Assembly: GCF_040371945.1 (NCBI RefSeq)
Contig: NZ_BAABWS010000001.1
Span: 1,922,001-1,986,000 of the forward strand
Reading direction: 5' to 3'
Source of the DNA: Litorivita sp040371945
GTDB lineage: Bacteria > Pseudomonadota > Alphaproteobacteria > Rhodobacterales > Rhodobacteraceae
DNA: 64,000 nt
Shown one piece after another: positions 32,930 through 41,093 of the stretch. The notes under the pieces were generated by a model that saw nothing but the letters and a program-made list of their open reading frames with translations, had not been told where the DNA came from and did no database searches. Positions within the stretch are counted from its first letter, which is position 1, and the number at the start of each line of letters is the position of its first letter. A program made the position numbers and the translations under genes.

Positions 32930-33121
32930 CGCACATCTATCCCATAATACGCGCTCGACCATGCCACAAATCGGGCTTTGCGTCAAACGGTCCGCGCTCA
33001 AATTGGTTAACGCGCCGCTATGGAAAAGTTAACAAAATGAGTGGCTTGCCAGAGTTTCGGGCGGCGCGCGCGGGGCTCAGAAGGTTAACGCTTTGCCGTG
33101 CGGAGTTTTTCCCTTTGTGTC

Positions 33122-33640
33122 TCAACGCGTTGCGGGGGGCCACGGGCTCGGCGTCTCGCTATAGGCGATATAGAGCGGGTGTTTGGGATGGCCCGCTTTG
33201 CTCAGGCCAAGGTGGTAGAGCGGCTTGCCCGAGCCGCGCAAAATCGTCTCGACCGCCGTCCCTCGCGCCAGATGCGCCCCATGCGTGCCCCAAGCGGCGA
33301 TGACATCATCGGCCCATGCGCATCCGTCGCGGATCGCCGCGTCATTCTCCGGTCCGACTGGATCGCGCGCCGCGCGCATCAATTTGGGATCGGTGTCGCG
33401 CCATGCGAAAATATTGGTCACGCGAAACCCGCCATATCCCAAGGCCCGCGCGCGGCGTTCGCAGCGCTCCACCGTGGGGTCGTTTTGCACTTCGGTCGCG
33501 GTCGAGGGGTTGAGCATGACGAAGAGCACGCGCTTGCCGCCGCTGTCCCATTCGCGCGTGAGCGCATAGCGGTAGCGCTCGCAATCGGAATAGATGGCGG
33601 TCGAGGGGGCGTCGTCTTTGGTGTGGCTGCGCGTGATCAT
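33122..33640 (-). CDS. DUF1643 domain protein
   Basis: A 172-residue protein of the DUF1643 family, recognised from RYRYALTREWDSGGKRVLFV, MLNPSTATEVQNDPTVERCE and RVTNIFAWRDTDPKLM. The family is widespread and has no established function; the conserved NPSTA and the D/R pairs suggest a nucleic-acid or nucleotide-acting enzyme, but that is a guess. It lies between truB and the RTX gene on the minus strand, 45 bases after the truB stop in transcription direction, so it could be co-transcribed with truB. Confidence 0.87.
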   Translation of the reverse strand: MITRSHTKDDAPSTAIYSDCERYRYALTREWDSGGKRVLFVMLNPSTATEVQNDPTVERCERRARALGYGGFRVTNIFAWRDTDPKLMRAARDPVGPENDAAIRDGCAWADDVIAAWGTHGAHLARGTAVETILRGSGKPLYHLGLSKAGHPKHPLYIAYSETPSPWPPATR

Positions 33641-33685
33641 GGGGTTTGATGCCCTGAACCGGCGTGCGGGTTCAAGCGGTTTTGC

Positions 33686-34600
33686 CTATTGCGCGGGGCG
33701 CACAAAGACGCGCGAGGGATGCAATTCGCCCGCCTTGTAGATGCCCACCGCCACGGCTTCGCCGTTCAGCGAGGCCCAGCATTCATCGCCATATTCCACG
33801 TCCGATACGATCACCATTCCGGGATTGCCGTTGCGCAGTTTCGCCGCGCCGCCTTCGGTGGTCTTGACCTCGGGCAGATCGGCCAACCCCTCTTCAAGCG
33901 GCAGCAAATGCGCGTCGATCTGGGGGGTTTTGGCCAAATCCTCGATCTGCTCCATGCTGATCGCGTCTTCGACGTCGAAGGGACCGGACCACACACGGCG
34001 CAGCCATTCCACATGGCCAAAACACCCCAATGCCGCGCCCAGATCGCGCGCGATGGAGCGCACATATCCGCCCTTGCCGCAGGTCATTTCCAAAATCACA
34101 TGATCGGCGTCGGGGCGCTCGGCCAAGAGCAGCTCTTCGACGTAGAGCGGCCGCGCGGCGATCTCGAACTCTTCGTCGCTGCGCGCCAGCTTATAGGCGC
34201 GCTCGCCATCGATTTTCACCGCCGAGAATTTTGGCGGCACCTGCATGATATCGCCGACAAACCGGCCCAGCGCGGCTTTGATCTCGTCGTCGGTGGGGCG
34301 CGCGTCCGAGGTGTCGGTCACCTCGCCTTCGGTGTCGTCGGTATTGGTCGCCTGCCCCAAACGCACCGAGAAACGGTAGGCCTTCATCGCATCGGTGATA
34401 TAGGGCACGGTTTTGGTCGCCTCGCCCAAGGCCACGGCCAAAACGCCGGTGGCTTCGGGGTCCAATGTGCCGGCGTGACCGGCCTTTTTCGCGCCAAAGG
34501 CCCATTTCACCTTGTTCACCACGGCGGTCGAGGTGATGCCAGCAGGTTTATCGACGACGAGCCAGCCGGAAATATCGCGGCCTTTGCGGGTGCGTGCCAT
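33686..34600 (-). CDS. truB: tRNA pseudouridine(55) synthase
   Basis: A 304-residue TruB. It converts U55 of the tRNA T-loop to pseudouridine and acts as a tRNA chaperone. The catalytic aspartate is D47 in GHAGTLDPEATGVLAVALG; GWLVVDKPAGITST at the start and the thumb region VPPKFSAVKIDGERAYKLAR are typical, with a C-terminal PUA-like domain from about 240. The start at 34600 is the family start (MARTRKGRDISGW). It follows the phosphodiester-glycosidase-like gene and rbfA on the same strand. Confidence 0.94.
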   Translation of the reverse strand: MARTRKGRDISGWLVVDKPAGITSTAVVNKVKWAFGAKKAGHAGTLDPEATGVLAVALGEATKTVPYITDAMKAYRFSVRLGQATNTDDTEGEVTDTSDARPTDDEIKAALGRFVGDIMQVPPKFSAVKIDGERAYKLARSDEEFEIAARPLYVEELLLAERPDADHVILEMTCGKGGYVRSIARDLGAALGCFGHVEWLRRVWSGPFDVEDAISMEQIEDLAKTPQIDAHLLPLEEGLADLPEVKTTEGGAAKLRNGNPGMVIVSDVEYGDECWASLNGEAVAVGIYKAGELHPSRVFVRPAQ

Positions 34601-34698
34601 GGAAGGGGCCTCATGAGATAAGCGCAGTGATAGAGCGGGCGGGGTAGCGAATGCGCGCGCCGCCGTCAATCACGGTGTCACGCCCATCGCGCGGCAGG

Positions 34699-35475
34699 TC
34701 AGTCGATGCGCTCCACCGTGCCGACAATCGGGCCAAGGGGACGGCCAAGGCTGAAGCCGCCAGCGCCGCGCCGATAGAGCCGCGAGATATTGCCATCAAA
34801 GTATAGCGCATTGGGCAGTTTGAGCACATCGCGGTAGAGCGTGCCGAAGTCGTAAAAATTCACCGCCGTTTGCGAGATCGCAAAAACCGCGCGCCTCCCG
34901 TCCGCCGTGGTGCCGACCCCGTTGCGGATATAACGGCTGTCGCTGCCTTTGATGAACCGCGGATGCAGCGCGCCGTCGATCACCAGCATCGGACCCGATT
35001 GTGTGGCATGGCGGCAGGCGGGTTTGGCGGCGAGAAAGGCTTTGGTTTCAATCACATCGGCGCGGCCTTCGCCGATGCAAAACACCCCGTTGGGCAAGAG
35101 GCCGAAATTGCCGCCGCCGCCGGTGGTGATGACGCGCATGACCTCTGTGCCCTCTTCGACATAATGGCCGACGGGGGCGCGATCCTCGTGATACATGCCC
35201 GCATTCATCGCCATGCCAAGGCGCAGGCCCTGCGGCTCCAGCGCCTGATCGATGCGGGCGAATTGCCCGAACGGCAGCCCCGCATCGTCATATAGAAACA
35301 GCCGCAAATCCTCGGCGCTCAGGTCCACCTCGCATAGGGTATAGGGCGCGCCTTGATGGTCCACATCGCGGCAGGACGCGCCATGGGCGGCAGGGGCGAG
35401 GGCGCCCGAAACCGCCACAGCGGCGGCAAAAACCGCGCCGAGGCGCGTTTTAGTCGTCCAGATCACGGCGCACAT
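34699..35475 (-). CDS. phosphodiester glycosidase (NAGPA/DUF2233) family exported protein
   Basis: About 258 residues. A signal peptide (TTKTRLGAVFAAAVAVSGAL, ending AAHGA) leads to a DUF2233/NAGPA domain: CRDVDHQGAPYTLCEVDLSA, then LGMAMNAGMYHEDRAPVGHY and GNFGLLPNGVFCI, ending LPNALYFDGNISRLY. The human family member uncovers mannose-6-phosphate; bacterial ones include proteins needed for exopolysaccharide or spore features. The start is uncertain because it overlaps the end of rbfA: ATG at 35475 overlaps by 26 bases, GTG at 35466 by fewer. It lies between rbfA and truB, which are usually neighbours. Confidence 0.85.
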   Translation of the reverse strand: MCAVIWTTKTRLGAVFAAAVAVSGALAPAAHGASCRDVDHQGAPYTLCEVDLSAEDLRLFLYDDAGLPFGQFARIDQALEPQGLRLGMAMNAGMYHEDRAPVGHYVEEGTEVMRVITTGGGGNFGLLPNGVFCIGEGRADVIETKAFLAAKPACRHATQSGPMLVIDGALHPRFIKGSDSRYIRNGVGTTADGRRAVFAISQTAVNFYDFGTLYRDVLKLPNALYFDGNISRLYRRGAGGFSLGRPLGPIVGTVERID

Positions 35476-35854
35476 TGTCTTGATCCAGAAGCGCGCGGGT
35501 GGCGTCCATCTGATCAAAGGTATGGTCAATCATGAAGCGCAATTCGGGCACATGTTTCAGCGACATTTTCTTGCCAAGGTAGTGGCGCAGCTCGCCCTTG
35601 TTCTTGGCCAGAAGCGCGATCGCCTGCTCTTTGTCCCCGCCGCCCAGCGGCAGCGCATAGACCGTCGCGATGCGCAAATCGGGGGTGACGCGCACCTCGC
35701 CGATGGTGATCGACATGCGGTTGAGGTCGGTGTCATGCACCTCGCCGCGCGAGAGCATTTCCGAGAGAGTCCGCCGGATCAACTCGCCAACGCGCAGCTG
35801 CCTTTGGGAGGGGCCGGAGCCCTCGTGATGTGCGTTCTTTGCCATGCCTGTCAT
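35450..35854 (-). CDS. rbfA: ribosome-binding factor A
   Basis: A 134-residue KH-fold protein needed for 30S maturation and 16S 5' end processing: RQLRVGELIRRTLSEMLSRG, then VRVTPDLRIATVYALPLGG and the closing LRHYLGKKMSLKHVPELRFM. It matches the family in length. The start at 35854 has AAGG nearby; ATG at 35845 is nearly equal. It is the first gene of the minus-strand ribosome/tRNA cluster and is divergent from dapB. Confidence 0.93.
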   Translation of the reverse strand: MTGMAKNAHHEGSGPSQRQLRVGELIRRTLSEMLSRGEVHDTDLNRMSITIGEVRVTPDLRIATVYALPLGGGDKEQAIALLAKNKGELRHYLGKKMSLKHVPELRFMIDHTFDQMDATRALLDQDNVRRDLDD

Positions 35855-35933
35855 CTAGTGCCTTGCTCGGGCTTTGCCAAGCGCGCATTGCTCAGGTAGG
35901 AAGGCCCAAACGCCACAAAGGAGCGCGCATCTC

Positions 35934-36743
35934 ATGTCGGATTTGCCCGGAATCGTAGTCACCGGCGCCTCGGGGCGCATGGGCCAGATGTTGATCAATA
36001 CCATCACGGCCAGCGGCAAGGCCCGCCTTGTCGGCGCGGTGGTGCGCAAGGGGCACGCGTGGGTCGGCCAAGACGTGGGCACCGCCATGGGCGGCGCGGC
36101 CATGGGCGTCACGGTCACCGATGATGCTCTGGAGGCCTTCGCCAAAGCGCAGGCGGTGATTGATTTTACCACCCCTGCCGCCACGGTGGAATTTGCCGCG
36201 CTCGCCGCGCAGGCGCGCGCCGTGCATGTGATCGGCACCACTGGCATGAGCGCCGAAGAGATTGCCGCCCTAAAACCTGCGGCCCGCCATGCGGTGATCG
36301 TGCGGGCGGGCAATATGTCCCTTGGCGTGAACCTGTTGACGCAGCTGACCAAAAAGGTCGCGGCGGCCTTGGACGAGGATTTCGATATCGAGATCATCGA
36401 ATCGCATCACAACCGCAAGGTCGATGCGCCGTCCGGCACGGCGTTGATGCTGGGCGAGGCGGCGGCCGAGGGGCGCGGCGTTGCGCTTGATGCGGTGTCC
36501 GACCGCGGCCGCGACGGGATCACCGGCGCGCGTAAAAAGGGCGACATCGGTTTTGTCGCCGTGCGCGGCGGCGATATCATCGGCGAACATGATGTGATGT
36601 TCGCGGGCAGCGGCGAGCGGATCATCTTGCGCCATGTCGCCTCGGACCGTTCGGTGTTTGCCCGCGGCGCGCTCAAAGCCGCGCTTTGGGGCTTGGGCCA
36701 GACCCCCGGTGAATACGATATGATCGACGTCTTGGGGCTCTAG
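35934..36743 (+). CDS. dapB: 4-hydroxy-tetrahydrodipicolinate reductase
   Basis: A 269-residue DapB. It reduces the product of DapA to tetrahydrodipicolinate on the way to diaminopimelate and lysine. The nucleotide-binding loop is VVTGASGRMGQ (residues 8-18); the catalytic region IIESHHNRKVDAPSGTA contains H158/H159 and K162. The start at 35934 follows AAAGGAG; the frame is open 60 bases upstream but overlaps the gap to rbfA. The DapC-like aminotransferase at 8967 may act two steps later. Confidence 0.95.
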   Translation: MSDLPGIVVTGASGRMGQMLINTITASGKARLVGAVVRKGHAWVGQDVGTAMGGAAMGVTVTDDALEAFAKAQAVIDFTTPAATVEFAALAAQARAVHVIGTTGMSAEEIAALKPAARHAVIVRAGNMSLGVNLLTQLTKKVAAALDEDFDIEIIESHHNRKVDAPSGTALMLGEAAAEGRGVALDAVSDRGRDGITGARKKGDIGFVAVRGGDIIGEHDVMFAGSGERIILRHVASDRSVFARGALKAALWGLGQTPGEYDMIDVLGL

Positions 36744-36752
36744 GGCGCGCCG

Positions 36753-36799
36753 TCGCGCGGGCGATGCAAAAAATCCCGCGCGAAAAAATTTCGCTTTTT
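36753..36799 (+). terminator. two overlapping hairpins after dapB
   Basis: TCGCGCGGG (36753-36761) pairs perfectly with CCCGCGCGA (36775-36783). A second, smaller stem, GCGAAA (36780-36785) with TTTCGC (36789-36794), is followed by five T and competes for the shared bases. The second alone looks like a weak terminator. Confidence 0.45.
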
Positions 36800-36860
36800 A
36801 CGCATCCGAAACGCATTGAGCGGCGTAATGGGGGTAATTCCTGCTTTGAAAGGATGCCTC

Positions 36861-37241
36861 ATGCCCGCTTTTATCGCCCGCCCCGTTTTGATGGTCCTGA
36901 CCGCGCTACTGCTTGCGGCGGCGCCCCTTGGCCCCGCCTTGGCCGAAGGCTTCACGCCCCTGCGCGACAAGGCGGCCTTTGTCGCCCTGATCGAGAACAA
37001 GAACCTCAAACGTCTCGGCATCACCTTGCGCGTGCTGCCGGGTGGCGCCATCACCGGCAAGGCCTTGGGGCAAAAAGTGCGCGGGGCATGGCAATGGAGA
37101 GACGGGTATTTTTGCCGCGATCTCTACTGGGGCAATGAAAACCTCGGGGCCAATTGCCAAGAGGTCTCTGTGCGCGGGCGGACCTTGCGGTTCCAATCGG
37201 ATCGCGGCACGGGCGATTACGCCGATCTCTCGCTCGACTGA
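36861..37241 (+). CDS. uncharacterised small exported protein
   Basis: A 126-residue protein with a signal peptide (ARPVLMVLTALLLAAAPLGP, cut near ALA-E at about 28). The mature part begins FTPLRDKAAFVALIENKNLK and contains two cysteines (YFCRDLYWG and GANCQEVS) that could form a disulfide, with a beta-rich end LRFQSDRGTGDYADLSLD. I have seen close relatives in this order labelled only as hypothetical. AAAGGATG precedes the ATG at 36861; the in-frame ATG at 36816 is less likely. It lies 117 bases after dapB. Confidence 0.78.
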   Translation: MPAFIARPVLMVLTALLLAAAPLGPALAEGFTPLRDKAAFVALIENKNLKRLGITLRVLPGGAITGKALGQKVRGAWQWRDGYFCRDLYWGNENLGANCQEVSVRGRTLRFQSDRGTGDYADLSLD

Positions 37242-37304
37242 TCGCGGGGCGGAGTGCGGGGCCGATCGTGCGTCTGATCTTCGGGGGCCTGCGCGGCGCG
37301 CAAA

Positions 37305-37520
37305 TCAAAAATCAATCGCCAAACCTTTTTTCTCCCAATCGCCATAGCGCACCGGCTCCGGCCCGTCGCGCCCGCCCAACTCTGTCGGCAGCGGGGCCTC
37401 GGCCTGCGCCAATTTGCGCCGCTGTGCGGCCTCGGCCAAAGCGCGCTGCGCGGCGGGGGGCAGGGCAGGGTCGATAGAGGCGTCCACCTCTTGCGGGGTC
37501 TGGGGTGTTTTCTCGCTCAT
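37305..37520 (-). CDS. DUF1674 / succinate dehydrogenase assembly factor 4-like protein
   Basis: A 71-residue protein whose C-terminus GPEPVRYGDWEKKGLAIDF is the DUF1674/SDHAF4 signature. The eukaryotic protein binds the flavinylated SdhA before it joins SdhB; a similar role here is likely by homology. The frame is open far upstream only because it runs opposite rsmB; the start at 37520 (MSEKTPQTPQEV) is the only sensible one. It is divergent from rsmB. No sdh genes are in the window. Confidence 0.88.
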   Translation of the reverse strand: MSEKTPQTPQEVDASIDPALPPAAQRALAEAAQRRKLAQAEAPLPTELGGRDGPEPVRYGDWEKKGLAIDF

Positions 37521-37610
37521 CAGATGGGCTTCCTTTGCGCTTTGCCTGTTGATATACGCCCGCTTTAACCGCGGGCAAGGCCCGATCCATGCTTGTTGAG
37601 GAATATGCCG

Positions 37611-38972
37611 ATGAAACCCGCCTCCAAATACCCCCGCAAGGGGTCCGGCGCCGCGAAACAGGGCGCGCAGGGCGACAAGGCGCGGCACAACACCTACAAA
37701 AAAGCCCCGCCGCCGACGCCGCGCATGGTGGCCGTGCGGCTTTTGGACGGGGTGATGGGCGAGGGCAAGCTGATGTCCGAGATGATCGGCGCGGGGGCCT
37801 TGGAGCGCCTCGAACCCGCCGACCGCGCCCGCGCGCAGCGTCTTGCGATGGATGTTCTGCGCGGCATGGAGCGGATCGACAAGGTGCTGGCCAAACATCT
37901 CAAACGCGGCGAGCCGGTGTTGCATGCGATGAACGTGCTGCGTCTTGGCACGCTGGAGCTTTGCCTTGGCGGGGATGCGCATGGGGTGGTCAATGAATGC
38001 GTCAATATCGTCGGGCGCAACCCGCGCACCCAGCAGATGAAAGGCCTCGTCAATGCGGTGCTGCGCAAAGTCGCCGCCGAAGGCCCCGCCGAATGGGCGA
38101 TCTTGCGGGTGCCGCGCCTGCCCAAATGGCTGCGCGCGCCCTTGGCCGAAGCCTACGGCAGCGAAGAGATGAAAGCCATGGAGGCGGCGCATTTCGCGGG
38201 CGCGCCTTTGGACCTGTCGGTCAAGGAAGACGCCGAAGGCTGGGCGCAAAAACTGGGCGCGCAGGTTTTGCCGACCGGCTCGCTGCGCATCGCCTCGGGG
38301 CAGCAGGTGTCGGCCATGGCCGGATTTGACGAAGGCGCGTGGTGGGTGCAAGACGCCGCCGCCGCTTTGCCGGTGAAAATCCTTGCGCCCAAAGCGGGCG
38401 AGAGGGTGCTTGACCTGTGCGCCGCACCAGGCGGCAAAACGATGCAATTGGCGGCCAGCGGCGCCTCGGTGACGGCGGTCGATATCTCGGCGGGCCGTAT
38501 GGCGCGGGTGGCCGAAAACCTTGCGCGCACGGGGCTGAGCGCCGATCTGGTCACCGCGGATGCCTTGGAGCAGAGCGGCACCTATGACGCCATCGTTCTG
38601 GATGCGCCCTGTTCGGCGACGGGCACGATCCGCCGCCACCCCGATTTGCCCTTTGCCAAGGATGGCAGCGAATTTGGCATGCTGATCGGGTTGCAAGAGG
38701 CCATGCTGGACCATGCGCTGTCCTTGCTCGAACCGGGTGGGCGGTTGGTCTATTGCACCTGCTCGCTGTTGCCCGACGAGGGCGAATGCCAGATCGAAGA
38801 TGCGCTGGCGCGCCATGGGGATATCAGCGTGGATCGCGCGGCCTTGATGGTGGAGGGGGTCGAGGCGGCTTGGCTCACCGAAGAAGGCGGGCTGCGTTTG
38901 CGGCCTGATTACTGGGCCGAGCGCGGCGGGATGGACGGGTTTTATATCGCCTGTCTGGTCAAAACCGCCTAG
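37611..38972 (+). CDS. rsmB: 16S rRNA m5C967 methyltransferase, RsmB/Sun type
   Basis: A 453-residue two-domain protein: an N-terminal NusB-like helical domain (about 35-165) and a SAM methyltransferase domain with motif I VLDLCAAPGGKTMQLAASG. The two cysteines of the m5C mechanism are present: C334 in LDAPCSATGTIRRHP and C384 in YCTCSLLPDEGE, the latter the nucleophile. The start at 37611 lies eight bases after GAGGA; TTG at 37593 and ATG at 37605 are alternatives. Confidence 0.9.
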   Translation: MKPASKYPRKGSGAAKQGAQGDKARHNTYKKAPPPTPRMVAVRLLDGVMGEGKLMSEMIGAGALERLEPADRARAQRLAMDVLRGMERIDKVLAKHLKRGEPVLHAMNVLRLGTLELCLGGDAHGVVNECVNIVGRNPRTQQMKGLVNAVLRKVAAEGPAEWAILRVPRLPKWLRAPLAEAYGSEEMKAMEAAHFAGAPLDLSVKEDAEGWAQKLGAQVLPTGSLRIASGQQVSAMAGFDEGAWWVQDAAAALPVKILAPKAGERVLDLCAAPGGKTMQLAASGASVTAVDISAGRMARVAENLARTGLSADLVTADALEQSGTYDAIVLDAPCSATGTIRRHPDLPFAKDGSEFGMLIGLQEAMLDHALSLLEPGGRLVYCTCSLLPDEGECQIEDALARHGDISVDRAALMVEGVEAAWLTEEGGLRLRPDYWAERGGMDGFYIACLVKTA

Positions 38973-39204
38973 GCGCGGATCGCCCGCGCGCGCCCTGACC
39001 GCCCGTCTCGCACCGCCTGCGGGGCGCCCGTTTCGGGTGCGATTTCGGCGCGGCTTTGCCGCCGCGGCCCCTCTTGGCGCCTCCGCTACCTTGGCCAAAT
39101 CCTCCCCTCGCGCGGCGCGCGGCTTTTTGAGCGGTGACTTGGCCGCGGCTTTTCGTTAATATGCCTCGCAAAGCGCCAAAAGAGCGTAGCGAGAGGCAGA
39201 GCAG

Positions 39205-40959
39205 ATGGCCCAAGAAAAACTGATGTCGCGCGGAACGCGCGTCTTGAACCGTGTGCATGCGCGGCTGAGCGCCTTGGCGCGCCCTGCGACGGGTTTTGTC
39301 TCGCAGCCCGAGCCGCGCACCATCGGCAGTTTTGCGCGCGGGCGGCAATTGGTGGCGGGCAATCTGTTGTTTGCGGGGCAATTGCACCAAGATGACGGCA
39401 GCGGCCTTTGGGCGCTGGGCGGCAGTGATCCGGCGCGCGACGACGAGGCGCATGGCTTTGCATGGCTCGATGATCTGGCCGCTGTGGGCGACCGTCCGGC
39501 GCGGCAACTGGCGCAAAATTGGCTGTGGGAGTGGATCGCCCGCTACGGGCGCGGCGGCGGCGCGGGATGGACGCCGGAGCTGACCGGACGGCGTTTGATC
39601 CGCTGGATCAACCACGCGATCTTCTTGCTCAACGGCCAAGACAAAGCGCAATCACAGGCCTTCTACCGCTCGCTGGCGCGGCAGACGATTTTTCTGGGCC
39701 GCCGCTGGAAAGGCGCATTGCCCGGATTGCCGCGCTTCGAGGCCCTGACGGGGTTGATCTATGCGGGGCTGGCCTTGGAGGGGATGGAGCGCCACGTCGG
39801 CCCCGCCGTCAAAGCCTTGGCCCGCGATTGCCGCACACAAATCAGCGGCGAAGGCGGCATCCCGACCCGCAACCCCGAAGAGCTGTTGGAGGTGTGCACC
39901 TTGCTGACTTGGGCGGCGGCGGCGCTGCGCGAGGGTGGCAAACCCGTCCCGCCCGAGGTCATGTCGGCCATCGAGCGTATCGCGCCGAGCCTGCGCAGCC
40001 TGCGCCATGCCGATGGCGGATTGGCGCGATTCCATGGCGGCGGGCGCGGTATGGAAGGGCGGCTGGATTGGGCGCTGGCCAATAGCGGGGTGAAAACGCG
40101 CCAAGCGGACGGATTGGCGATGGGATATGCGCGGCTGAGCGCGGGGCGCAGCTCTTTGATCGTCGATGCCGCCGCACCTCCGGGGGGCAAGGCCTCCTTT
40201 GATGCCCATGCCTCGACCCTCGCGTTCGAGCTGACATCAGGGCGCAGGCCGCTGATCGTCAATTGCGGATCGGGGGCGCATTTCGGCGAGGAATGGCGCC
40301 GCGCGGGCCGCGCCACCCCGTCCCATAGCGCGCTGGCGCTGGAGGGATATTCCTCGGCGCGTTTGGGCCGGATCGGACCGCGGCGCGAGATGCTGGTCGA
40401 CGCGCCGCGCGATGTGCCGGTGCAGATCACCCATGCCGCCGACAGTTTGCGATTTGAGGGCGGGCATGACGGATATCTCAAGACCCACGGATTGACCCAT
40501 GCGCGCACGCTGGAACTGTCGGTCGACGGGCGCGGCCTTGGCGGCGAGGACCTGTTGGTCGCGATCGAGCCTGCGGACCAGCGCCGGTTTGATGCGGCGA
40601 TGGATGCGGTCAGCCTCCAAGGCATCCCCTATCAGGCGCGGTTTCACCTGCATCCCGAGGTCGATGCCTCGGTCGATATGGCCGGCGCGGCGGTCTCGCT
40701 GGCGCTCAAAAGCGGCGAGGTTTGGGTGTTTCGCACCGACGGCACCTCGCAAATATCGCTCGAACCCAGCGTTTATCTGGAAAAAAACCGTCTTAAGCCT
40801 CGCGCTGCGCAGCAAATCGTATTATCGGGTCGCGCGATGGAGTATGCAACGCGCCTGCGCTGGTCCTTGTCCAAAACCGTCGAAACCCCCGTTTCGATCC
40901 GCGATTTGAAACAGGCAGGTTACGGCGCGCCGGATGCTCCCGAATATGAGGTAGAATGA
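39205..40959 (+). CDS. heparinase II/III family protein
   Basis: A 584-residue protein with an alpha-alpha toroid first half (WLWEWIARYGRGGGAGWTPE, RLIRWINHAIFLL) and a beta-sandwich second half beginning near LIVNCGSGAHFGEEWRRAGR and PSHSALALEGYSSARLG, the conserved part of the heparinase II/III-like C-terminal domain. Family enzymes are polysaccharide lyases; the variety common in this order has no signal peptide, as here, and the substrate is unknown. It lies between rsmB and purH, all in the same direction, with a 232-base gap before it that shows only GC-rich sequence. Confidence 0.87.
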   Translation: MAQEKLMSRGTRVLNRVHARLSALARPATGFVSQPEPRTIGSFARGRQLVAGNLLFAGQLHQDDGSGLWALGGSDPARDDEAHGFAWLDDLAAVGDRPARQLAQNWLWEWIARYGRGGGAGWTPELTGRRLIRWINHAIFLLNGQDKAQSQAFYRSLARQTIFLGRRWKGALPGLPRFEALTGLIYAGLALEGMERHVGPAVKALARDCRTQISGEGGIPTRNPEELLEVCTLLTWAAAALREGGKPVPPEVMSAIERIAPSLRSLRHADGGLARFHGGGRGMEGRLDWALANSGVKTRQADGLAMGYARLSAGRSSLIVDAAAPPGGKASFDAHASTLAFELTSGRRPLIVNCGSGAHFGEEWRRAGRATPSHSALALEGYSSARLGRIGPRREMLVDAPRDVPVQITHAADSLRFEGGHDGYLKTHGLTHARTLELSVDGRGLGGEDLLVAIEPADQRRFDAAMDAVSLQGIPYQARFHLHPEVDASVDMAGAAVSLALKSGEVWVFRTDGTSQISLEPSVYLEKNRLKPRAAQQIVLSGRAMEYATRLRWSLSKTVETPVSIRDLKQAGYGAPDAPEYEVE

Positions 40960-41093
40960 GCCCGCGTGAGACGCGCCCTACAACATATCCCCCGCGCGCT
41001 GGGTGGCATCACGCCGCCCGCGCATCCGCTTGCGCCGAAACAGGGCGGCGCGGCATCGCATATTGACTGCCATCATTTGGGATCTCGACTGAC

